The notes beneath the pieces are model-generated. The model saw nothing but the letters and a program-made list of their open reading frames with translations, made no database searches and was not told where the DNA came from. From Zygnema cylindricum (Eukaryota > Streptophyta > Zygnematophyceae > Zygnematales > Zygnemataceae): 64,000 nt of DNA. Each line of letters opens with the position of its first letter. Within the stretch, counting starts at the first letter, position 1. The stretch lies in the NCBI GenBank assembly GCA_037447655.1, contig JBBHKE010002286.1:102609-166608 (forward strand), read 5' to 3'. Below, piece after piece: positions 10,724 through 21,611 of this stretch. The position numbers and the translations under genes are program-made.

Positions 10724-12484
10724 GGGTATGTCTCCATGTGTTAGAGTGAGCGTTTTTTTTTTGTCCTTTTCTTCTAAAATTGAGCGCCTTACTTGTTAAG
10801 TTACAACCATACAAAGATATCGAAAAAAATAGGAGTACATTTTGCGTCATCGTCGAACTTAGAATGTACCACATGTTGTCCTCTTGTGTTTTTCGACCCA
10901 CTACCAAGTTAAGAAATGTCAACTTCAAACTTTATTTTAAAACAGACTGGCGATGTGTTTTAAATCAAAGTATCACCGCTAAACAAATAGGAAAACATAT
11001 TCGAACGTGTCTAAATTTTCCTAAATTCACAAACGATTTCAAGCGACGAGTAAAAGTACAAGATTCGCCATGTTTTGTCCGTTTGCGTTCATAAGACGAA
11101 GGAATGTACCCAATTCGTTTTGTTTTGTCCGTTTGCATCCGGTACGGACTTTTTTTTGTAGGGGTCTCAAGATTACGATGCCATGTCACGTCAACCAGAC
11201 AATAGACGCAAAGGGAAAACAAATCTTCTTCAACCATATAACGGCACAAGTTGGTAGGCGGTTGGTCTACAATGTAACGCAAAGACATGCGACGTCAGAA
11301 GCAGTTACAAAAAATAACGAGCGTCATCACAGATTGTAGACGTTAACAGCCCTTGTAGAAGTTAACAGTCGTCACGAGCATTGTCGACGTATACAATAGT
11401 CACACCCTTATGTAACGAATTCGGTATTACACATTGGGACACTTAGGGTATGTACCCATGTAATCGGTAGTTTGATAAAGTATTTTTGACTGTTGTAAGA
11501 TTCTCCGTACTACTTTGAAGAGAGTCCCAATATGCGAAAATGAAATCGGAACTTTGACATGTGACGGTTGTAGACGTAAGTACAATTTTGTGACGGATGA
11601 AGACTACTACAAAACTTTCGACAATCGGTGACACCAACAAAAACACCGATAGTTGTAGACTTGTAGACGTCTAGATTTTTGTAATTTTGTAACATTATAG
11701 ATGTTTAGGGATTTGTGACATTATGACGCCATACTCACTTGTGACAAGATCAACGTCACAAATTCAAAAAACTTTTTGGCTATTGGGCTTTTTTTTTCAC
11801 TGGAGAGAAAAAATATACATAAAGGTAGTCAAAAGAATTATTTTTGAAATATTTTTCATTTCATACCAGTATTGTCGTTCCTCATTCTAAAAATTTAGAG
11901 ATAAAAGCGATAGTGTAAGAGGGAGAGGGGAGAGGCGATGTCGGCGCAAAATTCTACAAAAGACCCATGAATAAAAGTGGAGGTTCGAGACCCGTACATA
12001 TTTTTTTCCTTACATGCTTGTCTTTTCCGTACATCCACGTGATAGGCAGGGAGAAAAATAGCGAGTGCTCTCCCTTGTCTTAAAATTTTCCCAATCGTGT
12101 GGCGAGTGCGTTGACAGTTTTCCATTCGCTGTTTGGGCAGTACTTTCCCTGAAATCCAATCGCGAGGCGATTTTTGATGAAGTGTTTTTTGACAAGTTGG
12201 ATTCTTTTGCACGGGGGTTGAAAAAAGGAAAACGCCAAAATGCGTTCACATGACGATAAACGTGAATTACATTCAAAGTATTGACTTGACGTTTGCTATA
12301 ATTTTATCATTGATTTTTTTGTACGGCTGAAGATTTTCTCATACAGAACTGCAGTTTGGGTGAAAACGACAAAAAAAAGTCGATGCTTTAATACATGGGG
12401 ACATACCCTTAGAAAACCGTGTACAGATAATTTGCTCTAAAATACAAAGTAAGTTCGCTACATTACAAGTACATGGAGATATAC
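10724..12484. mobile_element. PIF/Harbinger-like non-autonomous element (outer, interrupted)
   Basis: Imperfect terminal repeats GGGTATGTCTCCATGTG and, at the right end, the complement of GGTATATCTCCATGTA. The right end abuts TTTATCG. The spacer of unit 0 near 4138-4195 lacks it and reads TCTTATCGTTGG there. A second element (11446-12408) has inserted inside. No transposase frame is visible. The left TTA is not clear, so the exact left end is uncertain. Confidence 0.6.
11446..12408. mobile_element. PIF/Harbinger-like non-autonomous element (family B)
   Basis: About 963 bp. It starts GGGTATGTACCCATGTAATC and ends ACATGGGGACATACCC, flanked on both sides by TTA. The 3-bp TTA duplication and GGG-starting TIR fit PIF/Harbinger or Tourist-type elements. 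The interior holds many GTAGACGT-like words and GACATGTGACGGTTGTAG. No long frame encodes a transposase. Confidence 0.75.
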
Positions 12485-12828
12485 CTTTATCGTTGGTGGT
12501 CTATTATTTGGTTTCCGTACATTTTGCATTCGGTTTGGGTCTGTCAAACACTAAGAAACGTACGAAAAACGAATGCCCGCAAATGAATAGCGTATGAAAG
12601 GTGTTGAAACATGTTTCGACGTTTTTTAATTTAGGTTTTTCTTTTCTTTTACCTTGTAATATTAACGTTTAAAAGGTACAATATAGACAAAACGGAAAAT
12701 TAATGAATAGACTAATTAAATTTTTAAGTGAGAAAAGGTAAGGAAAAAAAAAGAGAAATGAAGTAAATGAAAACTGTCATTTTTGCTGTGATTTCCTTTT
12801 CCTGTTTTTTTTTTTTTTTTGGATTCAG

Positions 12829-12871
12829 GGCGACCTCCTCAGTATTCAACCCGCGCACCTTGAGTTTCCAT
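12829..12871 (+). CDS. VAP/MSP-domain exon A, unit 2
   Basis: A 43-nt exon with acceptor ATTCAG and donor GTAAGT, phase 0 to 1, reading GDLLSIQPAHLEFP. It aligns with unit 1 exon A. Its intron A-B is now more than 5.5 kb because of the gag-only LTR element. Confidence 0.72.
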
Positions 12872-12887
12872 GTAAGTTTTCGTACAT

Positions 12888-13226
<339 letters not shown>

Positions 13227-13234
13227 CTCTCTCT

Positions 13235-13995
13235 TATTAGGAATATTGGGTGAATCGGTGGATCGGCCGAATTCTTGTTTGTTCAATATGCGTTTTGGTC
13301 CAGTTCGTGTTAAGTTATTTTTGTTCAGTTTGTGTCGGCAATTAACATTTACGTCATGTCGTTTGGTACCGTATGGGCGTTGGTTCATTTAGTGCGCAGA
13401 ACCGTGGTACGATGCTTTGGTCCAACGTACGTTTAAGTTCCGCGTCACTCTTGTTTTGGCCATGTAGGTTTCATTGAGTGTGAGTGAGTTTCCTTGAAGT
13501 TAGTGAAATTAGTGACGTGAGGAGAAAGTTAATTTCCACGTCACTTCTGTTTTGGCGTTGAAGGTTCCACTTAGTGTGAGTGAGTTTCCTTGAAGTTAGT
13601 GAAATCAGTGACGTGAGGAGAAAGTAGTGAAGGTTCGACTGAGTGTGAGTGAGTTTCCTTGAGGTTAGTGAAATCAGTAACGTGAGGAGAAAGTAGTGAA
13701 GTCGTGCAGAGTAAGTATTCCTTTCGTATTCTTATTTAAGGAATAGTCTTACTGTGAGGAAATATAATCCCAAGTGAGTAAGTGTTAGTGAGAAGTCAAG
13801 TGTGAGTGAGTAAGAAAGATTGTTTTATAGAAGAAAAGGCTGCGGCGGAATAAAGAGATATTTGCGGTGGTATAAAGATACATTTGGCCGGAATTTTCTC
13901 AGTTGTGATTTCTCCTTTTTTTTGTGTTATTAAAGACTTCCGCTGTGCATATTGTTTTGTCCAATTCAGCTTAGTGCACGTGATCCTATTTTATC
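13235..13995 (+). repeat. 5' LTR of gag-only element
   Basis: 761 bp. It carries about three copies of a unit centred on GAGTGTGAGTGAGTTTCC...TTAGTGAAAT.AGTGACGTGAGGAG (about 13473-13694). The 3' LTR has only one copy. It also preserves the empty target (CATTTAGTGCGC, about 13387) for the Harbinger-like insertion of the 3' LTR. Confidence 0.8.
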
Positions 13996-14063
13996 AATTG
14001 TACTTGAGCGGGTTAGAGTTCTCGTTTGAGGGGTAGAAGCTTCGGGTTGTTGTGTAACTCATT

Positions 14064-15347
14064 GTGGCTAGTATTTCATCCATGGGTAGGAAAAAGAATA
14101 ATTCACTTGCACCTATATTTCCTCCCACTCCGGTACAATCTGCACCACCACCTCAACAGAGTTGGAAAGCTTTTAGTGCACAACAGTTTGATGAGGAAAA
14201 AGAGGAGGAAAAGAACTTGAGTGTGTCATTGTCCGAAGATCAACTCCAGAATTTGTTTGATGTTTTTGTTCACACCTTCGATCAACAATTCTCATCTGTT
14301 TACGGGGACAATTTACAAATAGGGTCAATTTACAAGTACTCTTGGATCCAGATGATAGTGACAGATGACAGTAGTGATTCGAATTTGAAAGAAGAAGATG
14401 AAAAAAGAAGAAAAAAATAATTACGTAAAGGGAGGGCAAAAAGTGAGGAGGGACAATTTACAAGTAGGGAAAATTTACAAGTGCTCCCGGATCTAGATGA
14501 TAGTGACAGATGACCGTAGTGATTCGGATTCGGAAGAAGAGGATGAAAAAAAAGAAAAATATAATTATGTAAAGGAAAGGCAAAAAGTGAGGAGGACATG
14601 GATGTCAGTGAGGAGGGGAATTTTCGCATAGCCGGTAAAACGGTGTTATTCAATGGTTTGAATTTCGCAGTGTGGAAGAAGTACATTAAAAGAGAGCTAA
14701 TGTTGAAGTGTGGAAAATTGTCAGCGAAGATGAGTACGAACCGAACGATCTTCAAGAGAAGCAATTGTGGAAAAAGAGAGACATCTCCGCCACTAACGGG
14801 ACAATTTACAAGTACTGTCGGATCCAGATGATAGTGACAGTAGTGATTCGGATTCGGAAGAAGAGGATGAAAAAAGGAGAAAAAAAAATTACGTAAAGGG
14901 AAGGCAAAAAGTAAAGAGGACCTGGATGTCGACATGTTGGCATGTCGGAGTGAGGAGGGGAATTTTTGCATGGACTGTAAAATGGTGTTATTCAATGGTT
15001 TGAATTACGGGGTGTGGAAGTACATTAAAAGAGAGCTTTTGTTGAAGAATTTGTGGAAAATTGTCAGCGAAGATGAGAAAGAACCAAACGATCTTAAAGA
15101 GAAGCAATTGTGGAAAAGAAAAGACATGTTCGCCATTAACGGTCAAATGCAAAGTTGTCATCCATCAATTTTAGATCACTTCTTAGCCTACGGAACCGCT
15201 CATAAATGTTGGGTGGGAATTGAAAATCAGTTTGAGAAAAGGGTGGAAGATAAGGGGCAATTTGTACTCAAAAAATTCATCCAATTTAAATTTAAAGAGG
15301 AGTCGATTGATGATGCTGTCAAACGATTTAATATTATCGTGGAGTAG
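14064..15347 (+). pseudogene. Broken gag of the gag-only LTR element
   Basis: An N-terminal frame (14064-14420, proline-rich then acidic DDSSDSN) ends at a stop. A part of about 330 bp, with an acidic Ser-Asp-Glu run and the start of the capsid-like domain, is repeated (about 14476-14804 and 14805-15145). The last open piece (14934-15347) shows the copia-type gag (UBN2) pattern: FNGLNYGVWKYIKREL, LWKIVSEDE, then SIDDAVKRFN. It stops at 15345-15347, but recognisable sequence (FLKGLPDYL) continues to about 15487. Several stops and shifts make it non-functional. Confidence 0.75.
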
Positions 15348-15656
15348 TTAACTAGTCTTGGTGGAATGCTAACTAGTCTTGGTCGAATGCTAACTGAGAA
15401 TCATAAATTACAAATATTTTTGAAGGGGCTTCCCGATTACCTTTGCACACCAAAGGAGATCATTCAGTCGAACAGCAGGGCGAAGTAGTGGATCCGCCCC
15501 CCTCAATGTTGTCAAAGATGAAACTCAACTCTAAATTCACTTAATAGAAGAGGAGGCGGTAGACCGCCGAGAGGTAGAGGCGGTGGTGGAAAAGGGGGCA
15601 GAGAAGGTGCTCAAAGTTTCGGTGAAATGGAAGGACAATTTGATTCTAATAATACA

Positions 15657-15758
15657 TGCTTTAAATGTCAAAAATTCAGCCATTCTGCGGCTGAATATCC
15701 GGATCCTCACAAACAATGTTACACGTGTCAGCGCTAGCGACACGTCAGCACGCAATGT
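15657..15758 (+). pseudogene. Gag zinc knuckles (CCHC), degraded
   Basis: Two retroviral-type zinc knuckles. The first reads CFKCQKFSHSAAEY, with the fourth ligand Cys replaced by Tyr. The second is CYTC...H...C with an in-frame TAG between the second Cys and the His. An Arg-rich tail follows. They lie downstream of the capsid-like domain in the normal gag order, confirming the element's identity. Confidence 0.75.
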
Positions 15759-16227
15759 TTTGATCGTAAGGGAGTCAGAGCGAGGAGGAAGAGAGAGTCG
15801 TGGTCGCGGATTTGGCCGCGGAGCAAGACGAAGAGGAGGATCTGTACATTTTGGAGGGTTAAAAATTGATTCCAACTGCAACGTTCAGATGTTCTAAGTT
15901 CGGTGTGAGAAACGGCAAGTGACGGATTGAAAACTTGCCGGTTAAGTTGGGGTAATGTTGAGAAATTGACGACGACGGTGAGAAAATCTGCACATGTCAG
16001 ATAACTATGTGAGGAAACTTGTGAAGAAGACGTTCGTGAGAAGAAGACGTCCGTGAAGTGAAGTGAAGAGTTAGACGAAGGAAAAATTGGAGAAAATATT
16101 GTACGACAAATTATGTGCGGTTTTGTTTGAAGCGTGAGTGTTTGGAGCGTGAGTGGAGTTTAGCACGGTTGTACGGCTACATATTTGATAGGGGGGTGAA
16201 AAGCATCGGCGTTGTGCAGCTTCGCCC

Positions 16228-16241
16228 AATAAGAGGGGGAA
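16228..16241 (+). other. Polypurine tract before 3' LTR
   Basis: The sequence AATAAGAGGGGGAA immediately precedes the TGTTAGG start of the 3' LTR. This is the usual plus-strand priming site of LTR retrotransposons. Confidence 0.75.
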
Positions 16242-17800
16242 TGTTAGGAATATTGGGTGAATCGGCGGATCGGGCGAATTCACATTTTGTTCAATATGCG
16301 TTTTGGTTTTTGCGTTAAGTTATGTTTGCGTCAAAATTTAAGTTGTTGGCACGTTTTGTTTCGTTTGAGTAACTTATACAGCACCGTAACATTTACGTCA
16401 TGTCGTTTGGTACCGTACGGTTCGTTTAGGGCGTGTCCCCATGTAACCGAAACTTTGAAACGTTACTTTGGATTTTAGCGCAGATTTTGCCTTGTACTTT
16501 CAAAGTGTGCCTATGTCAATCATTACTTGCGCCTTCGTTACTTCAAATACGTGATAGTTGTAGACGTCTAAAAATGTGCGACAGTCTACAAATCGATATG
16601 TAGACGACTACGAAACTACGAAACTTCCTAAAATTGGTGACGTCTACAAAAACGACGACGGTTATAGACGTCAAGGTTTTGGTTGTAGACGTCGAGGTTT
16701 TTGTGACGTAATAGGTGTTTAGGGTTTTGTGACATAGCGAAGTCATGCTACCATGTGACGTCATCAGTACCTGGATTTTTTGCCATGGCTTCCCGATTTG
16801 GTTTTCTTGTCTTTTATCATTCGATATGCCATCAAACTCAGACCAAAAATATTCAAAAATAAGAAGAAAAAAAATACTTTATTTGATACTATTATTGTAG
16901 CATCTCGTGTAAACAAGTGAGAAAGAGGAGCGGTCGAGTGAGAAAGAGGGGGAGAGACGAGGACGACGTAAAATTTTTAAAAGGACCCAGTAATGAAAGT
17001 GGACGTCCGAGACCCCAACGATTTTTTTTCCGTACATGCTCGTGTTGAGCAGGGACAAAAATAGAGTGTACTTTCCTCGACGTTCAAAATTTTTGAAAAC
17101 GCTTGACGCGTGCAGTCTAGGTTTTCTATTCGTCAATATGGTAGTATTTTGATTAAAATCAAATCGCGATTTGATTCCAGTGCAAGTGTGAAGATGAGCT
17201 GGAAGTGGGTCGCGATGATAATAACGCCAACTTGCCGTGCCTTCCAAGTTGCAAGATGACGCAAGATGTACTTGTGTTTTTGCCCATTTTTCGTACGGCG
17301 TAACATTTTCTCGTTGGAAGTCCCATTTTCTGTGAAAACGACGGAAAAAAACCCTTACTTGAACACATGGGGACACACCCTTAGTGTGCAAAACCGTGGT
17401 ACGATACTTTGGTCCTTCTGTTTCGGCGCAGAATGTTTCGGCGCTGAAGGTTCCAGTGAGTGTGATTGAGTTTCCGTGAAGTTAGTGAAGTCACTGACGT
17501 GAGGAGAATGTAGTGAAGTGAGGAGAAAGTAGTGCAGAGTAAGTATTCCTTTCGTATTTTTCTTTAAGGAATAGTCTTACCATGAGGAAATTTCAACCGA
17601 AGTAAGTGTTAGTGAGAAGTCAAGTGTGAGTGAGTAAAGAGGAGTGTTTTATAAATGAATAAGACTGCGGCCGAATAAAGATATATTTGGCCTGAATTTT
17701 CTTTGTGGTGATTTCTCTTTGCTTGTGTTATTAAAAGTCGTCCGCTGTGCATATTATTTCTATCCGGTTTGGTTGAGTACAACGATCCTATTTTTTATCA
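16242..17800 (+). repeat. 3' LTR of gag-only element, enlarged by an insertion
   Basis: 1559 bp against 761 bp for the 5' LTR. The difference is a 942-bp Harbinger-like insertion (16439-17380), partly offset by loss of two of the three internal tandem units. The remainder aligns with the 5' LTR, including AGAGTAAGTATTCCTTTCGT. Confidence 0.8.
16439..17380. mobile_element. PIF/Harbinger-like non-autonomous element (family A) in the LTR
   Basis: 942 bp. It begins GGGCGTGTCCCCATGTAAC and ends ACATGGGGACACACCC, with TTA on each side. The 5' LTR at about 13387 is the empty site with a single TTTAG. The interior is crowded with TAGACGTC and GTAGACG words and has a TGACGTCA near 16756. No transposase frame is seen. 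Confidence 0.85.
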
Positions 17801-18417
17801 TCTCCCTCTCTCTCTCTCCCCCCCTCCCTCTCCCTCTCCCTCTCCTTCATTACATGTTTAAGTACTGGTTCGAGTTGGCCGATTTGACTACTTTCACATC
17901 CTCCTCTTTTTGGAGATTTTGTTGCTTGTATTTTTGCGACTTTTTTTTTAGAGTGAAGTTTTATTGCTTGGATTTGTTCCACTCTTTATTTTCATTTTCA
18001 TCAATTTTGCTTCTCGTACTACACTGCCCAACGATATTACGGTGGTGTGAAGAACAGTAATATGGTTGCTGCTTTTTCTGAGCAAAAACCAAGAAAAAGT
18101 GGAACAATTTAAAGGAGTGGATTGCCACTACTCTTTAAATGAAATTTATTATACATAAAAAAATTGCATTTGCAATAATAATTTGTTTACAGTAGTTGCT
18201 TTGCATTTGCACTAATAATTTTTTTACAGTAGTAGTTTTGGTCGAAAGTGAAGTTGCCCAACGGTATTAGTGTTAGACATTTTGGGGCACTTTAACTTTA
18301 TTGTCAACCTGCCAATTTTCTTTTTGAAGGGATCATTGCTTCATTTGGCAAACTGTTGTTTCTTTTTAAAATCGCGGTTTCAATTGGAAAACTGTTTTTT
18401 GGTATATTATTGTGCAG
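17801..18417. other. Remainder of intron A-B, unit 2
   Basis: After the LTR the CT repeat resumes, then comes sequence colinear with unit 1 from 5780 onward (CTGGTTCGAGTTGGCCGATT at both). No open frame is shared between the two copies, so I regard it as intron. Confidence 0.6.
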
Positions 18418-18488
18418 TTGAAGTAAATAAGCAACTTTCTTCCACTGGACGTCTCATCAACTTGACTTCTGAATATGTTGCGTTTAAG
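18418..18488 (+). CDS. VAP/MSP-domain exon B, unit 2
   Basis: A 71-nt exon, phase 1 to 0, acceptor TTGTGCAG and donor GTAAGA. It reads FEVNKQLSSTGRL then INLTSEYVAFK, four residue changes from unit 1. Frame and borders are intact. Confidence 0.9.
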
Positions 18489-18699
18489 GTAAGATTCTCT
18501 ACAAAACCAGTCTTATGTCAAGGTGAGATGTGCTTCTCACCCTCTCCCTCGCACTTCCATAACCATAACCGAGGATTTTCCTTTCTTTTTTACATCTTGA
18601 ACTACCTCTTCCCTCCCTCAACCCTCCTGTTTCCCTTAAGCCAATAGTTTTAAGGACCATGGCAATCACATTTCATATGAATCATCAACTTATTTTTTC

Positions 18700-18915
18700 T
18701 GATCCCTCCCTCTCTCTCTATCCCTCTCCCTTTCTCTCTCTCCCTCTCCTTTTCTCTCTCTCTCTCCCTCTCTCTCTCTTCTCCCTCTTTTCTCTCTCCC
18801 CCGCTCCCTGTCTTCTCCTTCTCCCTTTCCCTCCCTCTCTCCCTCCCACTCTACCTCTCTCTTTCCCACCCTCCCTCTCTCTCTTTCTCCCTCCCTCTCT
18901 CCTCTCCCTCCTTCC
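18700..18915. repeat. Pyrimidine tract in intron B-C, unit 2
   Basis: TCTCCC/CT repeats at the same relative position as the tracts of units 0 and 1, followed by the shared TGTTGTAGCTAGTAAGTAG sequence. Confidence 0.9.
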
Positions 18916-19653
18916 TGTTGTAGCTAGTAAGTAGAATGTTTTTACATTTAATTCTAAAAAGATGATTCACGAAAAAGGTTGATGCAGGTCATTTTTTCGT
19001 CCTATTTGGATCACTGTTAAGCTTTTTTACCTGTGGGTAAATTCTTGAATTTCATGAGATTTTTTCTGTTGGTTTCTTTTTTGTTGTTTGGCTTCTTTTT
19101 ACCTCTTTTTGGATTCTTTTTTGGCTTCTAATTTGCGCTCATTTGGTAACTGGTGCTGATTTGAAAATTATGGTTGCAATATTTGGCCTTTGAACGGCTT
19201 TAATCGGTAGTTGCAGTCTTTGCACTTTTTTTACCTTCGATGGGTCCTAATGTCATTTTTGACTAAATTTATCAGACTGATTTTATGATGAGCATATGTG
19301 TATGGTTCAAACGTAAGATCTGTATTTAAGATTTCTTTTCAGCTTTTAATTTAGTTTGTAATTTATGATTGGAGGTGAGGTTTTAGACTTTAATTGTAGC
19401 ATTTTGTTATTCTTTTTCAAAACAAGTTTTAATACATTTTACAAAAACATACTGTTTTTTAGATCAAAACTACCGCTCCCAGAAAGAAATTCTGTTTTAA
19501 TACATTTTGATACTGTTATTCAGATAAAAAATAGCAAAACTAGCAGTGTGAAACAGTTAATAAGTTTTTATGCATGTATTTGCTGCTTAATGAAATTTCC
19601 CACTTTGAAAAAGAAAAAAAATATTAATACACTTGATTTTTATTTTTTTTCAG

Positions 19654-19735
19654 GTGAGAGTTACTGATTTTAAGAAATACTGTGTTCGACCAAACATGGG
19701 ATTTGTTCCCCCTCAAAGCTCCATGGAACTTGAAG
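19654..19735 (+). CDS. VAP/MSP-domain exon C, unit 2
   Basis: An 82-nt exon, phase 0 to 1, acceptor TTTTTTCAG and donor GTAGTT. It reads VRVTDFKKYCVRPN then MGFVPPQSSMELEG. The Pro of DPKKYC is Phe here (CCT to TTT), but the VRPN core is kept. Confidence 0.9.
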
Positions 19736-19929
19736 GTAGTTATTTACTTCTTATGTATTTTTTCTCTTCGTTTCGGTTGTTTAGTACTCCTCTTAACTAC
19801 TCTTGGGATTTTGCAAAGTATTTTTAGGGTTTTTATGGACTCTTTTTGTAAAATTTCACGTGTCAAATTGACAACAAAAGATCTGCTTAGTTTAGGTTAG
19901 GACTTCTAAAACACGGTGGATGTCATGGA

Positions 19930-20085
19930 TATTACTAAAAGAAGGAAACAGGGAGATGTGGAAACAGGGGGATGGGAGAGGGAGAGCTGAGCAGTGGGAG
20001 GAGGAAAGTGGGAGAGAGGGAAACGGGAGAGAGGGAAAGCGGAAGAGAGGGATGAGGGGAATGGAGAGGGAGAGGGAGAGACGAC
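19930..20085. repeat. Purine-rich GGGAGAG tract in intron C-D, unit 2
   Basis: A/G-rich block downstream of exon C with GGGAGAGGGAGAG units, as in units 0 and 1. Confidence 0.9.
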
Positions 20086-20553
20086 TCCATTATTTCTTAT
20101 GCTTCCATCAGTCACTATAGCAATATGTAATTTTTATATGTGTTTAATTGTAGTTTGTAAAAATTATATGTTCAAGAAAGTCCGATTTTTGAAAGAAATA
20201 ACAAACACATATGCGTTGAATATAGTAAATGATGTACCTAACATAAATTGGTATAATTAATATTATTATGAATAAGTTTTGAAATTTACTGTAGATAGTA
20301 ACAAAGTTTGTAAATTATACTGTAAATATTATAGTTGATGTAATTATGAATGATTATTATTGTTACAATTCCAATTACGATTGCTATTTTTTTTACTGTT
20401 GTTTACGGTTCAAATGACTATGAATAATTCTTGTAAAGATTATTGTAATTGCTATTAATATTGCTATCGGTGTTAATGATTGTCGTTATTGTTTTATGGT
20501 TCTTATTCTCCTTTTTCTATTTTGTTAACTTTGTGGATCTAGTTGTTGTTCAG

Positions 20554-20669
20554 TTACGATGCAGGCTCAAAGGGAAATTCCGGAAGATATGTCATGTAAG
20601 GACAAATTTTCCGTACAGAGTGTTGTGATTTCCGAGGAAATTTCAAGGGACGGTGTGACACAAGATTTG
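20554..20669 (+). CDS. VAP/MSP-domain exon D, unit 2
   Basis: A 116-nt exon, phase 1 to 0, acceptor TTGTTCAG and donor GTGAGT. It reads VTMQAQREIPEDMSCKDK then FSVQSVVISEEISRDG and ends VTQDL. All exon features are intact. Confidence 0.9.
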
Positions 20670-21111
20670 GTGAGTATTACTTCTAAGATTTGGTGAGTAT
20701 TGGTGAAACATTTAGAGATTTTTAGGGTTGTTCCTATTATTATTGTTACTTTTTCCTTTCCGCTAATTATTTTTGTTCATTATCAATTATGTTTTTTCAA
20801 ATGAGAGATTCTTTCAAACAATTATTTGAAGGTTTTTCCAAAGATTGGTGGGAAGAGATTTCTCCAAAAATTATAACAGATTGACTTTCTTCTTTTTTTG
20901 TATTTGTAAAACACATGATGAAGAAAAAAATAGATTAGCCCGAGTTTGTGTAAGATGAAGCTTTAGTTATTGGGGTTTATTTCGGTTTTCAATAGTTCTA
21001 AGGGAGTTCTAATGTTGATCAATGAATTTTTTGAACTACATGGAAACAAAGTGTTTTGGACATTCCAATTGTTTTTGAAATTCTCTGCCATTTTTTCAAA
21101 TACACTCTCAG

Positions 21112-21240
21112 TTTATCAAGGAGAAAGGAAAAGATATCCGAGAGACAAAATTCATGGCGGTCTACACTTTCCCATTCAAAACCCCTTCACCAGATTCTGA
21201 CTCAACCGGAAAAACATTTGCGAAAGAAAAACCCCAACAG
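21112..21240 (+). CDS. VAP/MSP-domain exon E, unit 2
   Basis: A 129-nt exon, phase 0 to 0, acceptor CTCTCAG and donor CAG/GTATGT. It reads FIKEKGKDIRETKFMAVY, then FPFKTPSPDSDSTGK, and ends KEKPQQ. Joined in phase to exon C of unit 3 it keeps the frame. Confidence 0.9.
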
Positions 21241-21482
21241 GTATGTTGTAACATCCTAACCTTTAAATAACTACATTTTCCTTTTTCAAGTATAATCTCC
21301 ACGCCCTCCCTTTGACATCCTTTCCCCTTCCTACCCTCCTATTATCCCCTCCCTTCCCTCCCCTCCCCCCCCCTCCCCTCCCCTCCCCTCCCCTCCCCTC
21401 CTCTCCCCTTCCGCCGAGGAAAACTGGAAAGAAAGGATCCTCTCCTCCCTTCCCCCCTTTTTCTCCCTAATCTGTAATGCCG

Positions 21483-21611
21483 AGAAATGGATTCCAATTG
21501 TTTAAAATATGCTACACTATAGATCCTCATTTCCGTTCCGTTTTCTGTCACACATGCTTGAATTTCTTCTGTAAAATCCATGCAAGAGAGCATCCATTTT
21601 TTGGCGGACAA
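21483..21611 (-). other. Conserved minus-strand frame of unknown nature, copy 1
   Basis: On the minus strand a frame reads MSAKKWMLSCMDFTEEI, then ACVTENGTEMRIY, then SISRHYRLGRKRGEG. A second copy at 27220-27378 keeps the frame, with a 15-bp in-frame insertion. I recognise no family. It lies in the boundary between units and could be a remnant of a captured exon or chance. Confidence 0.3.

Larger units (their letters stand above)
13235..17800 (+). mobile_element. Gag-only (TR-GAG-like) Ty1/copia-type LTR element
   Basis: Two long terminal repeats (13235-13995 and 16242-17800) enclose a broken gag and nothing that looks like pol. The 3' LTR begins TGTTAGGAATATTGGG after a polypurine tract AAGAGGGGGAA. 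The 5' LTR begins TATTAGGAATATTGGG, a TG to TA change. Both LTRs end CCTATTTTT(T)ATCA or a close variant. Flanks are TCTCT and TCTCC within the CT repeat. It sits in intron A-B of VAP unit 2 in the same orientation as the gene. The class is known as terminal-repeat retrotransposons with a GAG domain, mobilised by partners. Confidence 0.85.

Noticed and set aside
10780-11339. Frames of about 90-110 codons on both strands
   Set aside because: They lie in a non-autonomous transposon and are not kept in related copies.
19654-19735. Pro to Phe change as the equivalent of the human VAPB P56S disease site
   Set aside because: P56 of VAPB corresponds to the Pro of VRPN, which is intact here. The changed Pro is seven residues earlier.
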